In this document: piece by piece, positions 7,733 to 15,732 of the stretch
Layout of the letters: every line of letters begins with the position of its first letter
How positions within the stretch are numbered: position 1 is the first letter of the stretch
Source of the DNA: Myxococcales bacterium
GTDB taxonomy: Bacteria; Myxococcota_A; Polyangia; Polyangiales; JADJMO01
Reading direction: 5' to 3'
NCBI GenBank assembly: GCA_016709545.1
Contig: JADJMO010000023.1
Location: 1-64,000 of the forward strand
DNA: 64,000 nucleotides
Program-made: the position numbers and the translations under genes
The notes under the pieces: model-generated
Databases searched by the model: none
Told to the model about the DNA's origin: nothing
What the model saw: only the letters and a program-made list of their open reading frames with translations

Positions 7733-9205
7733 GCACGTCGTCGTCCCTTCGGATCACGTTCCGGTTCTTGCAGCTCGAGAGCCACGGGCGTGGCGAGGAC
7801 GGGCGCCCCGAGTGGCCGCCGTCTCCGCTTCGGATGTTCCAAGCACTGGTGGCTGCGTCCTCGGTCGCTGGGTGGAGTCGGGACGCGCTGCAGCGGAGCG
7901 GGCGCTCCAGTGGCTCGAGGGCAGGCCAGCGCCGACCATCGTCGCTGGCGGTCACCGACCGATGGCCAGCCATCGCACGTATGTGCCCGACAATGTCGGC
8001 GACAAGGTTGCTGGGTCGTGGAGTCGGGGCAACGACGCGGACATCGCCGAGTACCGAACCGAAAAGGACATCCACGCCGTAGCGCTCGCCTCCGAGGCCG
8101 TGCACTACTTCTACGAGGTTGAGGCTGGTGCCGATGACCATGCCGATACCTTGCGGGAAGCGGCACGCTCCGTGACCCACCTCGGGTGGGGTATCGACAT
8201 GGTCGTCGGTGACGCGCAGCTCGTCGATGGTGGACCTCGCGCGACGAGAGAGGAGGTCGTCTACGTCCCAGGGGTCGCCGATCGTGGTCGTGCGTGGCGC
8301 ACGCCCGTCGAAGGCACACTCGACGATCTTTCACGTCGGCATCGCGAGTTCCTCGACCGCCTTTCCGGCGACATTCTCAGGCCTGTGGCGCCCCTGCGGC
8401 GCTTCACATGGACCGGGTATCGCAGGGCGTCCGAGGCGTCGGTGCGTCCATTCATTGCGTTTCGAATCGTCGACCACCAGGGACGAGCCCTCGCGTTCGA
8501 CGGCGCGCGTCGGGGGCCGGATGTCTGCGCCTGGCTCCGGCACGCAACATCTACTGTTGCCAAGGGCTGGCCCTTCGGTCCCACGGACATACTGGTCCAT
8601 GGGCACGTGCCCGCGTCTTCGGAGAAGACGCGACGTCTGTCCTACCTTGCGCTGCCGACGCTCACCCCTCGCCGGGTGGACTCTATTCGGCGTGTGTTGG
8701 TCGCCGGAACTGTCGAAGTGCCGCGACGAGGATCGACTGGCTCGAGCAGCGCCTGGCCGGGCAGGAACACGTTTGGGCAGATCGGGTCGTCGGCTGCCTG
8801 GAGCCCTTGCCCCAGGAGGACGCCGTGCTCGAAGCCTACGTCGGCGCTGCGCACACATGGTCGACGGTCACGCCCGTGGTCTGCCCTGGGTACGACGATC
8901 GATCGCCAGCGAAGACACAGCGGCTGCTCGAGAAGGCATTCGCCCAGGCCGGCGTCCCCAGCGAAGCGATTGCCGCGATCGAGTGGAGCGGCGTCGGCTA
9001 CCGACCGGGGGTCACGCTGGCAAGCCGCTACCGGGTGCCGGACAAGGTCAAGGGGCCCGCGTATCACGTGCGCGTCACGTTCCATCAGCCGTTTCGAGGC
9101 CCACTCGCGGTCGGATCGGGCCGGCATCGTGGGGTGGGGTTGTTCGCACGAGAGCAAGGGGGTCCCGTGCGTCGTGTCGATCAAGACGCTCACGCTGACT
9201 CGTGA
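7729..9205 (+). pseudogene. csb2: Csb2 (fused Cas5-Cas6, GSU0054 family) with two frameshifts
   Basis: Csb2 is the fused Cas5/Cas6 subunit that processes pre-crRNA and caps the complex. The N-terminus (LRITFRFLQLESHGRGEDGR.EWPPSPLRMFQALVAAS) is a typical RAMP start with a GTG overlapping the csb1 stop. The frame is lost at about 7859-7875 and coding resumes with WVESGRAAAERALQWLE. It is lost again at about 8715-8735 and resumes with ATRIDWLEQRLAGQEHVW. The end (GPLAVGSGRHRGVGLF) is the Cas6-like glycine-rich loop, so the full length of about 490 residues is represented. Each break fits one missing base. Either the gene is dead, and with it crRNA maturation, or the assembly has two indels. Confidence 0.85.
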
Positions 9206-9254
9206 AGCGTCCTTCCCACCATCACCTCGCGCAGCTCATGCTAGGCGCTGATCC

Positions 9255-10721
9255 GTGACGAGCCTCACCACCCTCCAGTCGCTCGTCGCCCGGGGCGAGT
9301 CCGAGACGCTCGAGCTCAAGCGCTCGACCGCCGAGCTGAGGCGCTCTGGTGAGACCCTGTGCGCTTTCCTGAATGGCGAGGGTGGCAAGGTGCTGATCGG
9401 CGTCGCGCCCGACGGTCGGTTGGTGGGCCAGGACGTCGCTGACATCACACTCCGTGACATCGCGGCGATGCTCGGCCGCTTCGAGCCGGCCGCGCGCGTC
9501 GAGATGAGCCGCGTCGACGTGGGCAACGGCCGACAGGTGATCGTCCTCGATGCGGCGCCCGCTCGGCAGTTCGCGCCGTTCGTCTTCGAGGGCAAGCCGT
9601 ACAAGCGCGTGGGCTCAACGACCACCGTGATGACGCAGGAGGAGTACGGACGCCTGCTCCTCGACCGGAACCACAGCCGCCATCGCTGGGAGAACCAGCC
9701 TGCGGTGAGGGTGCGGCTCGAAGACCTCGACCGCGAGGAGATCCTGCGCACGCGGCAGACCGCGATCGAGCAGCGGCGCCTCTCGGCCGGCACGAGCATG
9801 GAGGTCGGCGACATCCTCGACCGGCTCGGGCTGCGGATCGATGGACAGGTCACGCAAGCCGCGCAGATGCTCTACGGGACCACGTTCCTGCCCGACTATC
9901 CGCAGGCGCTGCTCAAGCTCGGGCGCTTCCGCGGCACGAAGATCACCGGCGACATCCTCGACAACAAGCAGGAGCATCTGCACGCCTTCGCGATGGTTCG
10001 CGAGGCGATCGCGTGGCTCGACCGGACACTGCCACTGTCCGCGCGCTTTCCGAAGGGTGCCATCAACCGCGAGGACCGCCTCCCAGTGCCCGCGGAGGCG
10101 CTGCGCGAGATCGTCATCAACGCCGTCATCCACCGGGACGTGAGCAACCCGAGCTCGTACGTTGCCATCGCCGTCTTCGACGCCCGCATCGAGATCCACA
10201 GCATCGGAGACTTCCCAACGGGCATTCGCGCCGAGTTGCTCACCCAGGAGCACCGCTCCATCCCGCGCAACCCCCTCATCGCTGGTGCGTTCCACCGCAC
10301 GGGCGCCATCGAGGTCTGGGGCCGAGGCACCAACCGGGTGCTGGAGGCATGTCGCGCGTACGGCATCGCAAAGCCGACCTTCACCGAGGCGTCGGGCGCC
10401 GTCACGGTGACGTTCAAGGCCGAGGTTGTTGCTGGGGCGCAGGACTTGGTGCCTGACGGGCACCAAGTAGGGACCAAGTTGGGACTAAGTCGGGACCAAG
10501 TTCAAGTGCTCGGATTGGCAGGCGAACCTGCAACGCTGCCGGAACTGATGGGGCCGTCGGGGCGCACGAACAGGACCAAGTTCCGGGACCAAGTCGTCGC
10601 GCCCCTGCTGGAGGCAGGGCTGCTCGAAATGACGATCCCGGACAAGCCCCGGAGCTCGAAGCAGCAGTACCGAATCACCGAGGCTGGACGTGCGGTCCTC
10701 GGGACCGCGAGGAAGGCATGA
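9255..10721 (+). CDS. AlbA_2/Schlafen-type ATP-binding regulator
   Basis: A 488-residue protein. The N-terminal AlbA_2 (divergent AAA_4) domain shows ESETLELKRS, then FLNGEGGKVLIGVAPDGRLVGQD. The middle part is a GHKL-like C-terminal ATPase module (EIVINAVIHRDVSNPSSYVA, then NPLIAGAFHRTGAIEVWGRGT). Residues about 400-488 look like a winged helix (VQVLGLAGEPATLPELM...). Proteins of this build are annotated as putative transcriptional regulators or helicases and are common in defence islands; the activity is not known. It follows csb2 by 49 bp on the same strand and may share its transcript. The DNA for residues about 397-416 contains an unusual dyad plus 11-bp tandem repeat, listed separately. 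Confidence 0.85.
   Translation: MTSLTTLQSLVARGESETLELKRSTAELRRSGETLCAFLNGEGGKVLIGVAPDGRLVGQDVADITLRDIAAMLGRFEPAARVEMSRVDVGNGRQVIVLDAAPARQFAPFVFEGKPYKRVGSTTTVMTQEEYGRLLLDRNHSRHRWENQPAVRVRLEDLDREEILRTRQTAIEQRRLSAGTSMEVGDILDRLGLRIDGQVTQAAQMLYGTTFLPDYPQALLKLGRFRGTKITGDILDNKQEHLHAFAMVREAIAWLDRTLPLSARFPKGAINREDRLPVPAEALREIVINAVIHRDVSNPSSYVAIAVFDARIEIHSIGDFPTGIRAELLTQEHRSIPRNPLIAGAFHRTGAIEVWGRGTNRVLEACRAYGIAKPTFTEASGAVTVTFKAEVVAGAQDLVPDGHQVGTKLGLSRDQVQVLGLAGEPATLPELMGPSGRTNRTKFRDQVVAPLLEAGLLEMTIPDKPRSSKQQYRITEAGRAVLGTARKA
10444..10501. repeat. Dyad plus 11-bp tandem half-sites inside the AlbA_2 gene
   Basis: ACTTGGTGCC (10444-10453) and GGCACCAAGT (10459-10468) form a perfect 10-bp inverted repeat with a 5-base gap. 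The CAAGT element then recurs at 10475, 10486 (as TAAGT) and 10497, each exactly 11 bp after the last, in the consensus CCAAGTNGGGA. Two more ACCAAGT copies occur at 10575-10594. Because 11 is not a multiple of three, the repeat is not a protein repeat. Confidence 0.8.
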
Positions 10722-10732
10722 GGGGGAAGAGC

Positions 10733-10870
10733 ATGAGCCAGCGAGTCCACATCAAGTTTTCGCGCGTGCAGACGTGGCTCTCCGCGGTGCCGTGCCTGCG
10801 GCTCAGCGACGGGACGGCGCGCGCACGTGAAGAAGCCATGACACGACAGCCGCTTGGTCCCGCAACATGA
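10733..10870 (+). CDS. 45-residue ORF, possible gene remnant
   Basis: A short frame starting MSQRVHIKFSRVQTWLSAVP. It begins 12 bp after the AlbA_2 stop, preceded by AGGGGGAAGAGC, a good Shine-Dalgarno sequence, and its stop overlaps the next gene (ATGA). The first 20 residues read like a real protein start; the rest is Arg/Ala-rich with no clear fold. The opening recalls the beta-strand/VQ-helix start of Cas10-like proteins, but this is weak. It is most likely the 5' stub of a deleted gene or a coupling peptide. Confidence 0.4.
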   Translation: MSQRVHIKFSRVQTWLSAVPCLRLSDGTARAREEAMTRQPLGPAT

Positions 10871-11916
10871 GTGACGCCACCCCCAATGACGACGCCCGGG
10901 CCCTCCTCGAACTCGAGGAGACCGCACACACCACCGTCCTGCTCCCTGCCGACGCCCACGTCATCGGCGAGCCCGTCACCGTCCTCGCGATCCGGTATCC
11001 GGGGCTCCCCCGCGCAGGCCTCCTCGCCGTCTGCCGCCGCGGCGACTTCACGTACGAGCTGAGCCTCGCGGACGTGTCGTTCCCGGCTACCAGCGCCGGG
11101 GCGGCCCTCGTCGCGCAGTACCGCGCGTGGCTCGGCCTCTCGCCGCTTCCGGCGTCCGTCCCGGAGGCCACGCGCGCGCACAAGGTCGAGGGCGACGACA
11201 TCGTGATCGGGCGCCCGGTCGAACTCCTCGTGCTCGCCTGCAAGTCGAACGCGCTGCGGTGTCGGCTGCTGGGCTCCACGCGCGAGGGGACCCGGCGCAC
11301 GGCCGTGCGCGAGGAGATCCCGGGCGTGATCGTCACCGTGGAACCGAGGAAGCAAGGGACCCACGCGGGGCACCCCTACCTCTCGGGGGAGGTGTCGGCG
11401 ATCCGGGTCGACGCCACCGTGCTCGGGCTCGAGCCGCTCGCGATGTACCGCGAGGACGCGCGCTCCGGAGACGGGCGACCCACGTACCGTCTCGCGAGCG
11501 ACGACGCCCCAACGGACCTCGTCCTCGAAGCCCGGGAGTGTATCGAAGCGCGCGCATACCCGGAGGCGGACGAGCTCCTCGACCGCGCGCTCGCGCTCGA
11601 CCTTCGCTGCCTGGATGCGCACGCCTTGCTCGGCGAACGAAGCCTCGCGCACTGGCCGCCGCTCGCGCTCCACCACTTCGAGCTCGGCGTCGCCATCGGC
11701 TCGCTCACCGTGGGTGAGGGCTTCGATGGCGTTCTGCCCTGGGGATTCGTGGAGAATCGGCCGTTCCTCCGCTGCCTCCACGGACAGTCTCGCGCGCTCC
11801 TGCGCAGCCATCGGCGCGAGGACGCGGCTTGCGCGTTGCGACGGCTGCTCCGCCTCGACCCATCGGACCCCCTCGACGCGCGTTCGGACCTCGCAGCGAT
11901 CGAGGCAGGGACATAG
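10867..11916 (+). CDS. TPR-containing hypothetical protein
   Basis: A 349-residue protein with no signal peptide or membrane segment. The N-terminal half (1-215) is a beta-rich region I do not recognise. Residues about 218-340 contain two helical pairs with TPR character (ARECIEARAYPEADELLDRA LALD..., ALLRSHRREDAACALRRLLRLDPSDP). It is coupled to the preceding 45-residue frame by ATGA. A scaffold or interaction role is inferred from the repeats only; no partner is evident. It converges on the ImmA gene. Confidence 0.75.
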   Translation: MSDATPNDDARALLELEETAHTTVLLPADAHVIGEPVTVLAIRYPGLPRAGLLAVCRRGDFTYELSLADVSFPATSAGAALVAQYRAWLGLSPLPASVPEATRAHKVEGDDIVIGRPVELLVLACKSNALRCRLLGSTREGTRRTAVREEIPGVIVTVEPRKQGTHAGHPYLSGEVSAIRVDATVLGLEPLAMYREDARSGDGRPTYRLASDDAPTDLVLEARECIEARAYPEADELLDRALALDLRCLDAHALLGERSLAHWPPLALHHFELGVAIGSLTVGEGFDGVLPWGFVENRPFLRCLHGQSRALLRSHRREDAACALRRLLRLDPSDPLDARSDLAAIEAGT

Positions 11917-11945
11917 CGGAAAGTCGCGAAGCTCGTTGCCTGTGT

Positions 11946-13106
11946 TCAGGACGGCCGATCCCACGGCAGCGGCATGAGCCCGTCGATGTCGAGCAGCGAG
12001 CGGGCCTCCCCGTCCGTCACCAGGCCGAGGTCGTGGGCCCGTCGGGCGCGCTCGGCGAGCAGCCTGGGCGGGGCTCCCACGTCGGGCAGGGACGTGAGCA
12101 CACGCCGCGGACGGCCTGTCTGGGGCTCGGGGGTCGAGATCCAGTCGTGAAGGAGTTCGTCGACGTAGCCGTGGTTGACCAGATGATGAGCGGCGATCTC
12201 GTGAGGGGTGCCGAAGTGTTCGCGCGCCTTCTTCACGAGGAGAGCTGCCGAGGCGCGGCTGGTGGTCCCGGCTGGCTCACCGAGCAGTGCCACCAACCCC
12301 TCTTGCGGCATCAAGAACTCGGCGGCGAAGCCGCGAGCTCGCTGCTCTCCCCGGAGGTCCCTCTTGTCGGCGACCAGATCCACGACGAGGTGCAGGCCGC
12401 CAGGCGAGGGGTCGAAGACGAGGTGACACAGCTCGTGCGCGATGTGCACCCGTGTCAGCAGCGGATTGCGCACCCGCTCGGCATCGTTCGCGTTCAACAC
12501 GATGGCAGCTGCCGCGCCGCGCCGAACGGCGACAGCGGTGGCGCGTGGCGACCGGAGAGCGATCACCGTCACGGCGACCTCGAGCCGCTCCTCTGCGAGC
12601 AGACGGATGTCTTCGATGCGATCGTGGCCGAGCCCGAGACGCGCTCGCACCTCGCGTGCGCGTTCATAGCCGTCGCGCGCGGCGCGCCCAGGTCGGTCGC
12701 CGCCGGCCGCCACCATCGCGAAGGTGCCGGCACGTCGGGGTCCGACCTCCACGCCGAGCAGGTCTCCCAGCTGGATCAGGGCGCGACCTCCAGCCACGGC
12801 GCGATCGAGCTCTCCGAGATCCTCGTCCAAGAAGTCGTGCATCGGCGCGTGTCGGAAGAACACGCTCGGGGCCTCGGGAACGGTCTCCTCTCGGCCGGCC
12901 AAGAGCGCCGCTTCGTCCAGGCAGAGTGGGCCACACAGGCGCCCGAGGTCCGTCGTCGTGAGACCTGCGCGCCCCGCCTCGGCGTCGTGGATTCGGCGCG
13001 GGGGCACTCCGATGGCCTCGGCGAGCGGCTCTACTCCGAGTCCGAGACGCACACGAGCGCCCGCGAGGATGCGACCGATGTCGACCAGCACGGGGTTTTC
13101 CGGCAT
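11946..13106 (-). CDS. XRE-family regulator with ImmA/IrrE metallopeptidase domain
   Basis: A 386-residue two-domain protein. Residues about 5-70 form a helix-turn-helix of XRE type (LGVEPLAEAIGVPPRRIHDAEAGRAGLTTTDLGRL). The C-terminal half is an ImmA/IrrE-like zinc protease with HELCH in RVHIAHELCHLVFDP and the downstream acidic helix EQRARGFAAEFLMPQ. Such proteins cleave repressors or antitoxins, or act as stress regulators, and are common beside mobile elements and toxin-antitoxin loci. No small antitoxin or toxin gene adjoins it, so the target is unknown. A GTG/ATG choice is not an issue: ATG at 13106 fits the HTH start. Confidence 0.85.
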   Translation of the reverse strand: MPENPVLVDIGRILAGARVRLGLGVEPLAEAIGVPPRRIHDAEAGRAGLTTTDLGRLCGPLCLDEAALLAGREETVPEAPSVFFRHAPMHDFLDEDLGELDRAVAGGRALIQLGDLLGVEVGPRRAGTFAMVAAGGDRPGRAARDGYERAREVRARLGLGHDRIEDIRLLAEERLEVAVTVIALRSPRATAVAVRRGAAAAIVLNANDAERVRNPLLTRVHIAHELCHLVFDPSPGGLHLVVDLVADKRDLRGEQRARGFAAEFLMPQEGLVALLGEPAGTTSRASAALLVKKAREHFGTPHEIAAHHLVNHGYVDELLHDWISTPEPQTGRPRRVLTSLPDVGAPPRLLAERARRAHDLGLVTDGEARSLLDIDGLMPLPWDRPS

Positions 13107-13152
13107 GACAACCGAACCGAATATAGCAGGGGCGCGCGTACGACGCGGGACC

Positions 13153-13188
13153 CGCAGACGTCTGCGTGTCCACCGGCAGACGTCTGCG
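13153..13188. repeat. 22-bp palindromic tandem repeat, cluster 2 (2 units)
   Basis: CGCAGACGTCTGCG at 13153 and a copy with one outer-base change (core GCAGACGTCTGC 13176-13187) lie 22 bp apart, joined by TGTCCACC. They sit between the ImmA gene promoter region and a truncated nuclease-like fragment. Confidence 0.9.
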
Positions 13189-13231
13189 TGTCAACGCTTC
13201 GACCATCATCGACCTACCCGCTCGACCTGTC

Positions 13232-13623
13232 GATCGCCCGCGCGACGGACTCGCCATCGCCAGGGCGGCGATCCTCGCCGCGGACGGCCTCGACGAAGAA
13301 AAGTCCTCGCTCTACGCTGATGTGGTCCTCGGGGCGTTCAGCGGTGCGGCAAGACAGACCTTGGAGGCGATGATGGCGGCGGGCCAACACCAGTACCGGA
13401 GCGACTTCGCGAAGAAGTACTTCGGCCAGGGCATCCAGAAGGGACGGCAAGAAGGACGGCAAGAAGCGCTCGCCGAGGCCCTTCTGCGCGTGCTCGCTTC
13501 CGGGGCCTCGCCCCGACGGACTCCCAGCGCGCCCGCGTGGATGCTTGCCACGACCCCGAGGAGCTCCGCGCCTGGATCCTCCGAGCGACCACAGCGACCG
13601 TCAGCGACGACGTGTTCGGCTAG
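13232..13623 (+). pseudogene. 3' fragment A of an Rpn-like PD-(D/E)XK gene
   Basis: The DNA from about 13232 matches the 3' half of the fuller copy at 15733-16633: DGLAIARAAILAADGLDEEKSSLYADVVLGAFSGAARQTLE through YFGQGIQKGRQEGRQE. The 5' half including the nuclease core is absent. A frameshift near 13500 separates the start from the real C-terminus (RGLAPTDSQRARVDACHDPEE...SDDVFG), which ends with TAG at 13621. This copy has two GRQE units against four and three in the others. Not expected to be functional. Confidence 0.8.
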
Positions 13624-13860
13624 TACATCAAAGGCTATGCGCACAACGCCTGCGTCAGGTTTGTCGTCGGCCACGAGACGGGCCACTTCATGCAAGACCA
13701 CTCGTTCGGATTCCCGGGTTACAGCTACAGCGACACGGTTGGCGATGTGGTCGACGACGCTGACCAAGACGAGAACGGCAACGGGATCAAGGACGGAGAC
13801 GATATGCCGGAGGTGGGATGGTCAATCGGGCCAGGCCAGAACAGTCGGAGTCGATCACTG
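13624..13860 (+). pseudogene. Relic of a zinc metallopeptidase gene
   Basis: Directly after the nuclease-fragment stop, one frame reads GYAHNACVRFVVGHETGHF and then MQDHSFGFPGYSYSD, a clear HExxH metallopeptidase active-site helix (HETGH). An Asp/Gly-rich stretch follows (DDADQDENGNGIKDGDD) that resembles a calcium-binding loop. There is no start or upstream domain. The frame runs on without a stop into the lipoprotein gene at 13861. It looks like the end of an interrupted protease gene. Confidence 0.5.
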
Positions 13861-14889
13861 ATGCGGAGGCGCGTCTGGCCGCTACTCTTCGCGGTAGCAT
13901 GTTCCAAGGAAGCGCCGAACGTCGCGCCGCAACTGGAGGCATCGGTCGACGTGGAAGGCGGAGTCGACGGCGTGGCCGATGCCGATTCGACGGCACCGGA
14001 CTGTCGCCACCCTGGTGTGACCGCCAGCTGCGTCGACGGTCTGTGTCGAATCGAGGCTGGTTGCTTCCTCATGGGGTCCCCGCCTGACGAATGGGGTCGG
14101 GGGCGCAACAGCGAAGATGAGGTCCCCGTCACGTTGACGCACAGCTTCTTCATCGGCCAGCACGAGGTGACGCGGAAGGATTGGGCCGCGATCGGGCTCG
14201 TCCCACCGCCGCTCGCGGATCCAGGTGCGGAGGACATCGTTCCCTGCGTGCTGCCCGACTGTCCGATCGCCAAGGTGTCATGGTTCGATGCCCTCGAGTA
14301 TGCGAACCGCCTGTCCCTGAGCCAGTCCCCGCCGCTTCCAGCGTGTTACGAACTCACGGGGTGCACGGGGACCGTCGGATCCGATTTCGAGTGCAGTTCA
14401 GCAACCCCGGTCGGCGGCTCCATCTATACCTGTCGCGGCTACCGCCTCCCGACCGAGGCGGAGTGGGAGTACGCGACACGTGCGGGGACCAGGTCCGCGT
14501 TCTTCAGCGGGGCGATCACCGCGAACAGCTCCGAGAGTGTCTGCGGTCCCGACCCGAACCTCGAGGCCATCGGTTGGTACTGCTTCAACTCCGGCAATAC
14601 GGTTCATCCGGTCATGCAGAAGAAGGCGAATGGCTGGGGTCTATTCGACGTTTCCGGGAACGTCATGGAGTGGGTGAATGACGGTTATGATCCGCTGGGC
14701 TACTACGGCGGAAAGCCGGCTACTGACCCAAATCCAACGTTTCCTTTTCGAGCAGGCACCGATGACCGCGTGAACCGCGGGGGGAAGGCCAACCGCGCAT
14801 CCTTCATGAGCCGATCCGCCCTGAGATTCTACTATTCGCGCTCGACCCGTGGTTGGACTCTCGGCTTTCGGATCGCACGCACCGAGTAG
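13861..14889 (+). CDS. Lipoprotein with formylglycine-generating-enzyme-like (SUMF1) domain
   Basis: A 342-residue protein. MRRRVWPLLFAVAC is a lipoprotein signal with Cys at about 14, followed by an Asp/Ala-rich linker. The FGE-sulfatase fold follows: GCFLMGSPPDEWGRGRNSEDEVPVTLTHSFFIGQHEVTRKDW, YRLPTEAEWEYATRAGT, GWGLFDVSGNVMEWVNDGY, VNRGG and the end GFRIAR. Such extracytoplasmic lipoproteins are very common in myxobacteria; most are probably not true FGEs, and I do not see the paired active-site cysteines clearly. The frame is open upstream into the metallopeptidase relic, but the signal peptide fixes the start here. Confidence 0.85.
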   Translation: MRRRVWPLLFAVACSKEAPNVAPQLEASVDVEGGVDGVADADSTAPDCRHPGVTASCVDGLCRIEAGCFLMGSPPDEWGRGRNSEDEVPVTLTHSFFIGQHEVTRKDWAAIGLVPPPLADPGAEDIVPCVLPDCPIAKVSWFDALEYANRLSLSQSPPLPACYELTGCTGTVGSDFECSSATPVGGSIYTCRGYRLPTEAEWEYATRAGTRSAFFSGAITANSSESVCGPDPNLEAIGWYCFNSGNTVHPVMQKKANGWGLFDVSGNVMEWVNDGYDPLGYYGGKPATDPNPTFPFRAGTDDRVNRGGKANRASFMSRSALRFYYSRSTRGWTLGFRIARTE

Positions 14890-14909
14890 AATCGGCAGAA
14901 CTCGCAATC

Positions 14910-15641
14910 GGCCAAGAGAGCTGGTTCTCAAAGACCGAGCGCGACCGGGAACTCTGCGATCACTCCAGCGCCCGCACCACCGCCTCGACCCCCGCTGTCG
15001 GTACATCGAGCTGCACCACCCACCCAGCCGCGGTCTTGCGCGCCACGCCGGTGGCCCCCTTGCCGCCCGCCTTCCGGACCGCCGCCTGCAGCGCCCGCGC
15101 CGATCGCGCAGCAGCGTCCTTGGCCGCGTCCTTCTTCACCGGCCGCGCGGCCTGTGCTGCCTTCACGAGGTCGCGCGTGGAGAGCTTGGCCACCGCCTTC
15201 TTCCTGCCGTCGACCTTCACGCCTTCGGCGAGCAGTGACTCCGCGCTGTCCAGCGCCGGCGTCGCCGCCGAGAGCCGCGCGAGCGCGTAGGCGCGCTCCA
15301 CGCCGAGGTCGAGCGCCTTCGTGCGCGGCAGCGCGCCGACCACCTCGATCAGCTTCTCGGCGCTGCGCGACGACATCACCTTGCGCTTCTGGAGCAGCTC
15401 GGCGAACGAGTCGAAGCCCAGCGCGACGTACAGCTTCTTCTTCTGGAGCTCGCGCAATGCCTCGCCGATCTCGAAGAAGTCCTCGGTGATGCGCTCCTTT
15501 GCGCGCGCGATCAGCTCGAGCAGCTCCTCGGCCCTCTTGGCCGCTGCGGTCTGCGCCTTGGTGCCCTCGGCGACGAGCTTCTTGGTTGCCGCCTTCGTCG
15601 TCTTCGTCGCCTTCCCCATGGTTGCAGAGAATACCTCGCGG
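14910..15641. repeat. Direct repeat, right copy (about 730 bp, carries a gene)
   Basis: The partner of 148-892, same orientation. It starts with GGCCAAGAGAGCTGGTT right after the FGE lipoprotein and ends at TACCTCGCGG upstream of the gene it carries, where GGCGGCCGCC replaces the palindromic repeats found beside the left copy. Confidence 0.85.
14960..15619 (-). CDS. Lys/Ala-rich hypothetical protein, copy 2
   Basis: A 219-residue paralogue of the 211-870 product, about 93% identical by eye. Changes are concentrated in the first 20 residues and the last 40, while the helical core (LLELIARAKERITEDFFEIGEALRE and onwards) is essentially invariant. That pattern suggests selection on the protein rather than drift. 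An upstream in-frame start would add 14 residues, but the start shared by both copies is the ATG at 15619. Divergent from the Rpn-like gene B. Confidence 0.75.
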   Translation of the reverse strand: MGKATKTTKAATKKLVAEGTKAQTAAAKRAEELLELIARAKERITEDFFEIGEALRELQKKKLYVALGFDSFAELLQKRKVMSSRSAEKLIEVVGALPRTKALDLGVERAYALARLSAATPALDSAESLLAEGVKVDGRKKAVAKLSTRDLVKAAQAARPVKKDAAKDAAARSARALQAAVRKAGGKGATGVARKTAAGWVVQLDVPTAGVEAVVRALE

Positions 15642-15732
15642 CGGCCGCCGGCGGCCACCACCCCTCCGCCGGCGGCCAGCCCACGATCTCCGCCGAATCC
15701 CGCTGGCCCACTCGTCGCATCCGTACCGGGCC

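Noticed and set aside
13861..14889. True formylglycine-generating enzyme
   Set aside because: The fold is there, but there is no adjacent sulfatase and the catalytic cysteine pair is not evident, so only an FGE-like lipoprotein is claimed.
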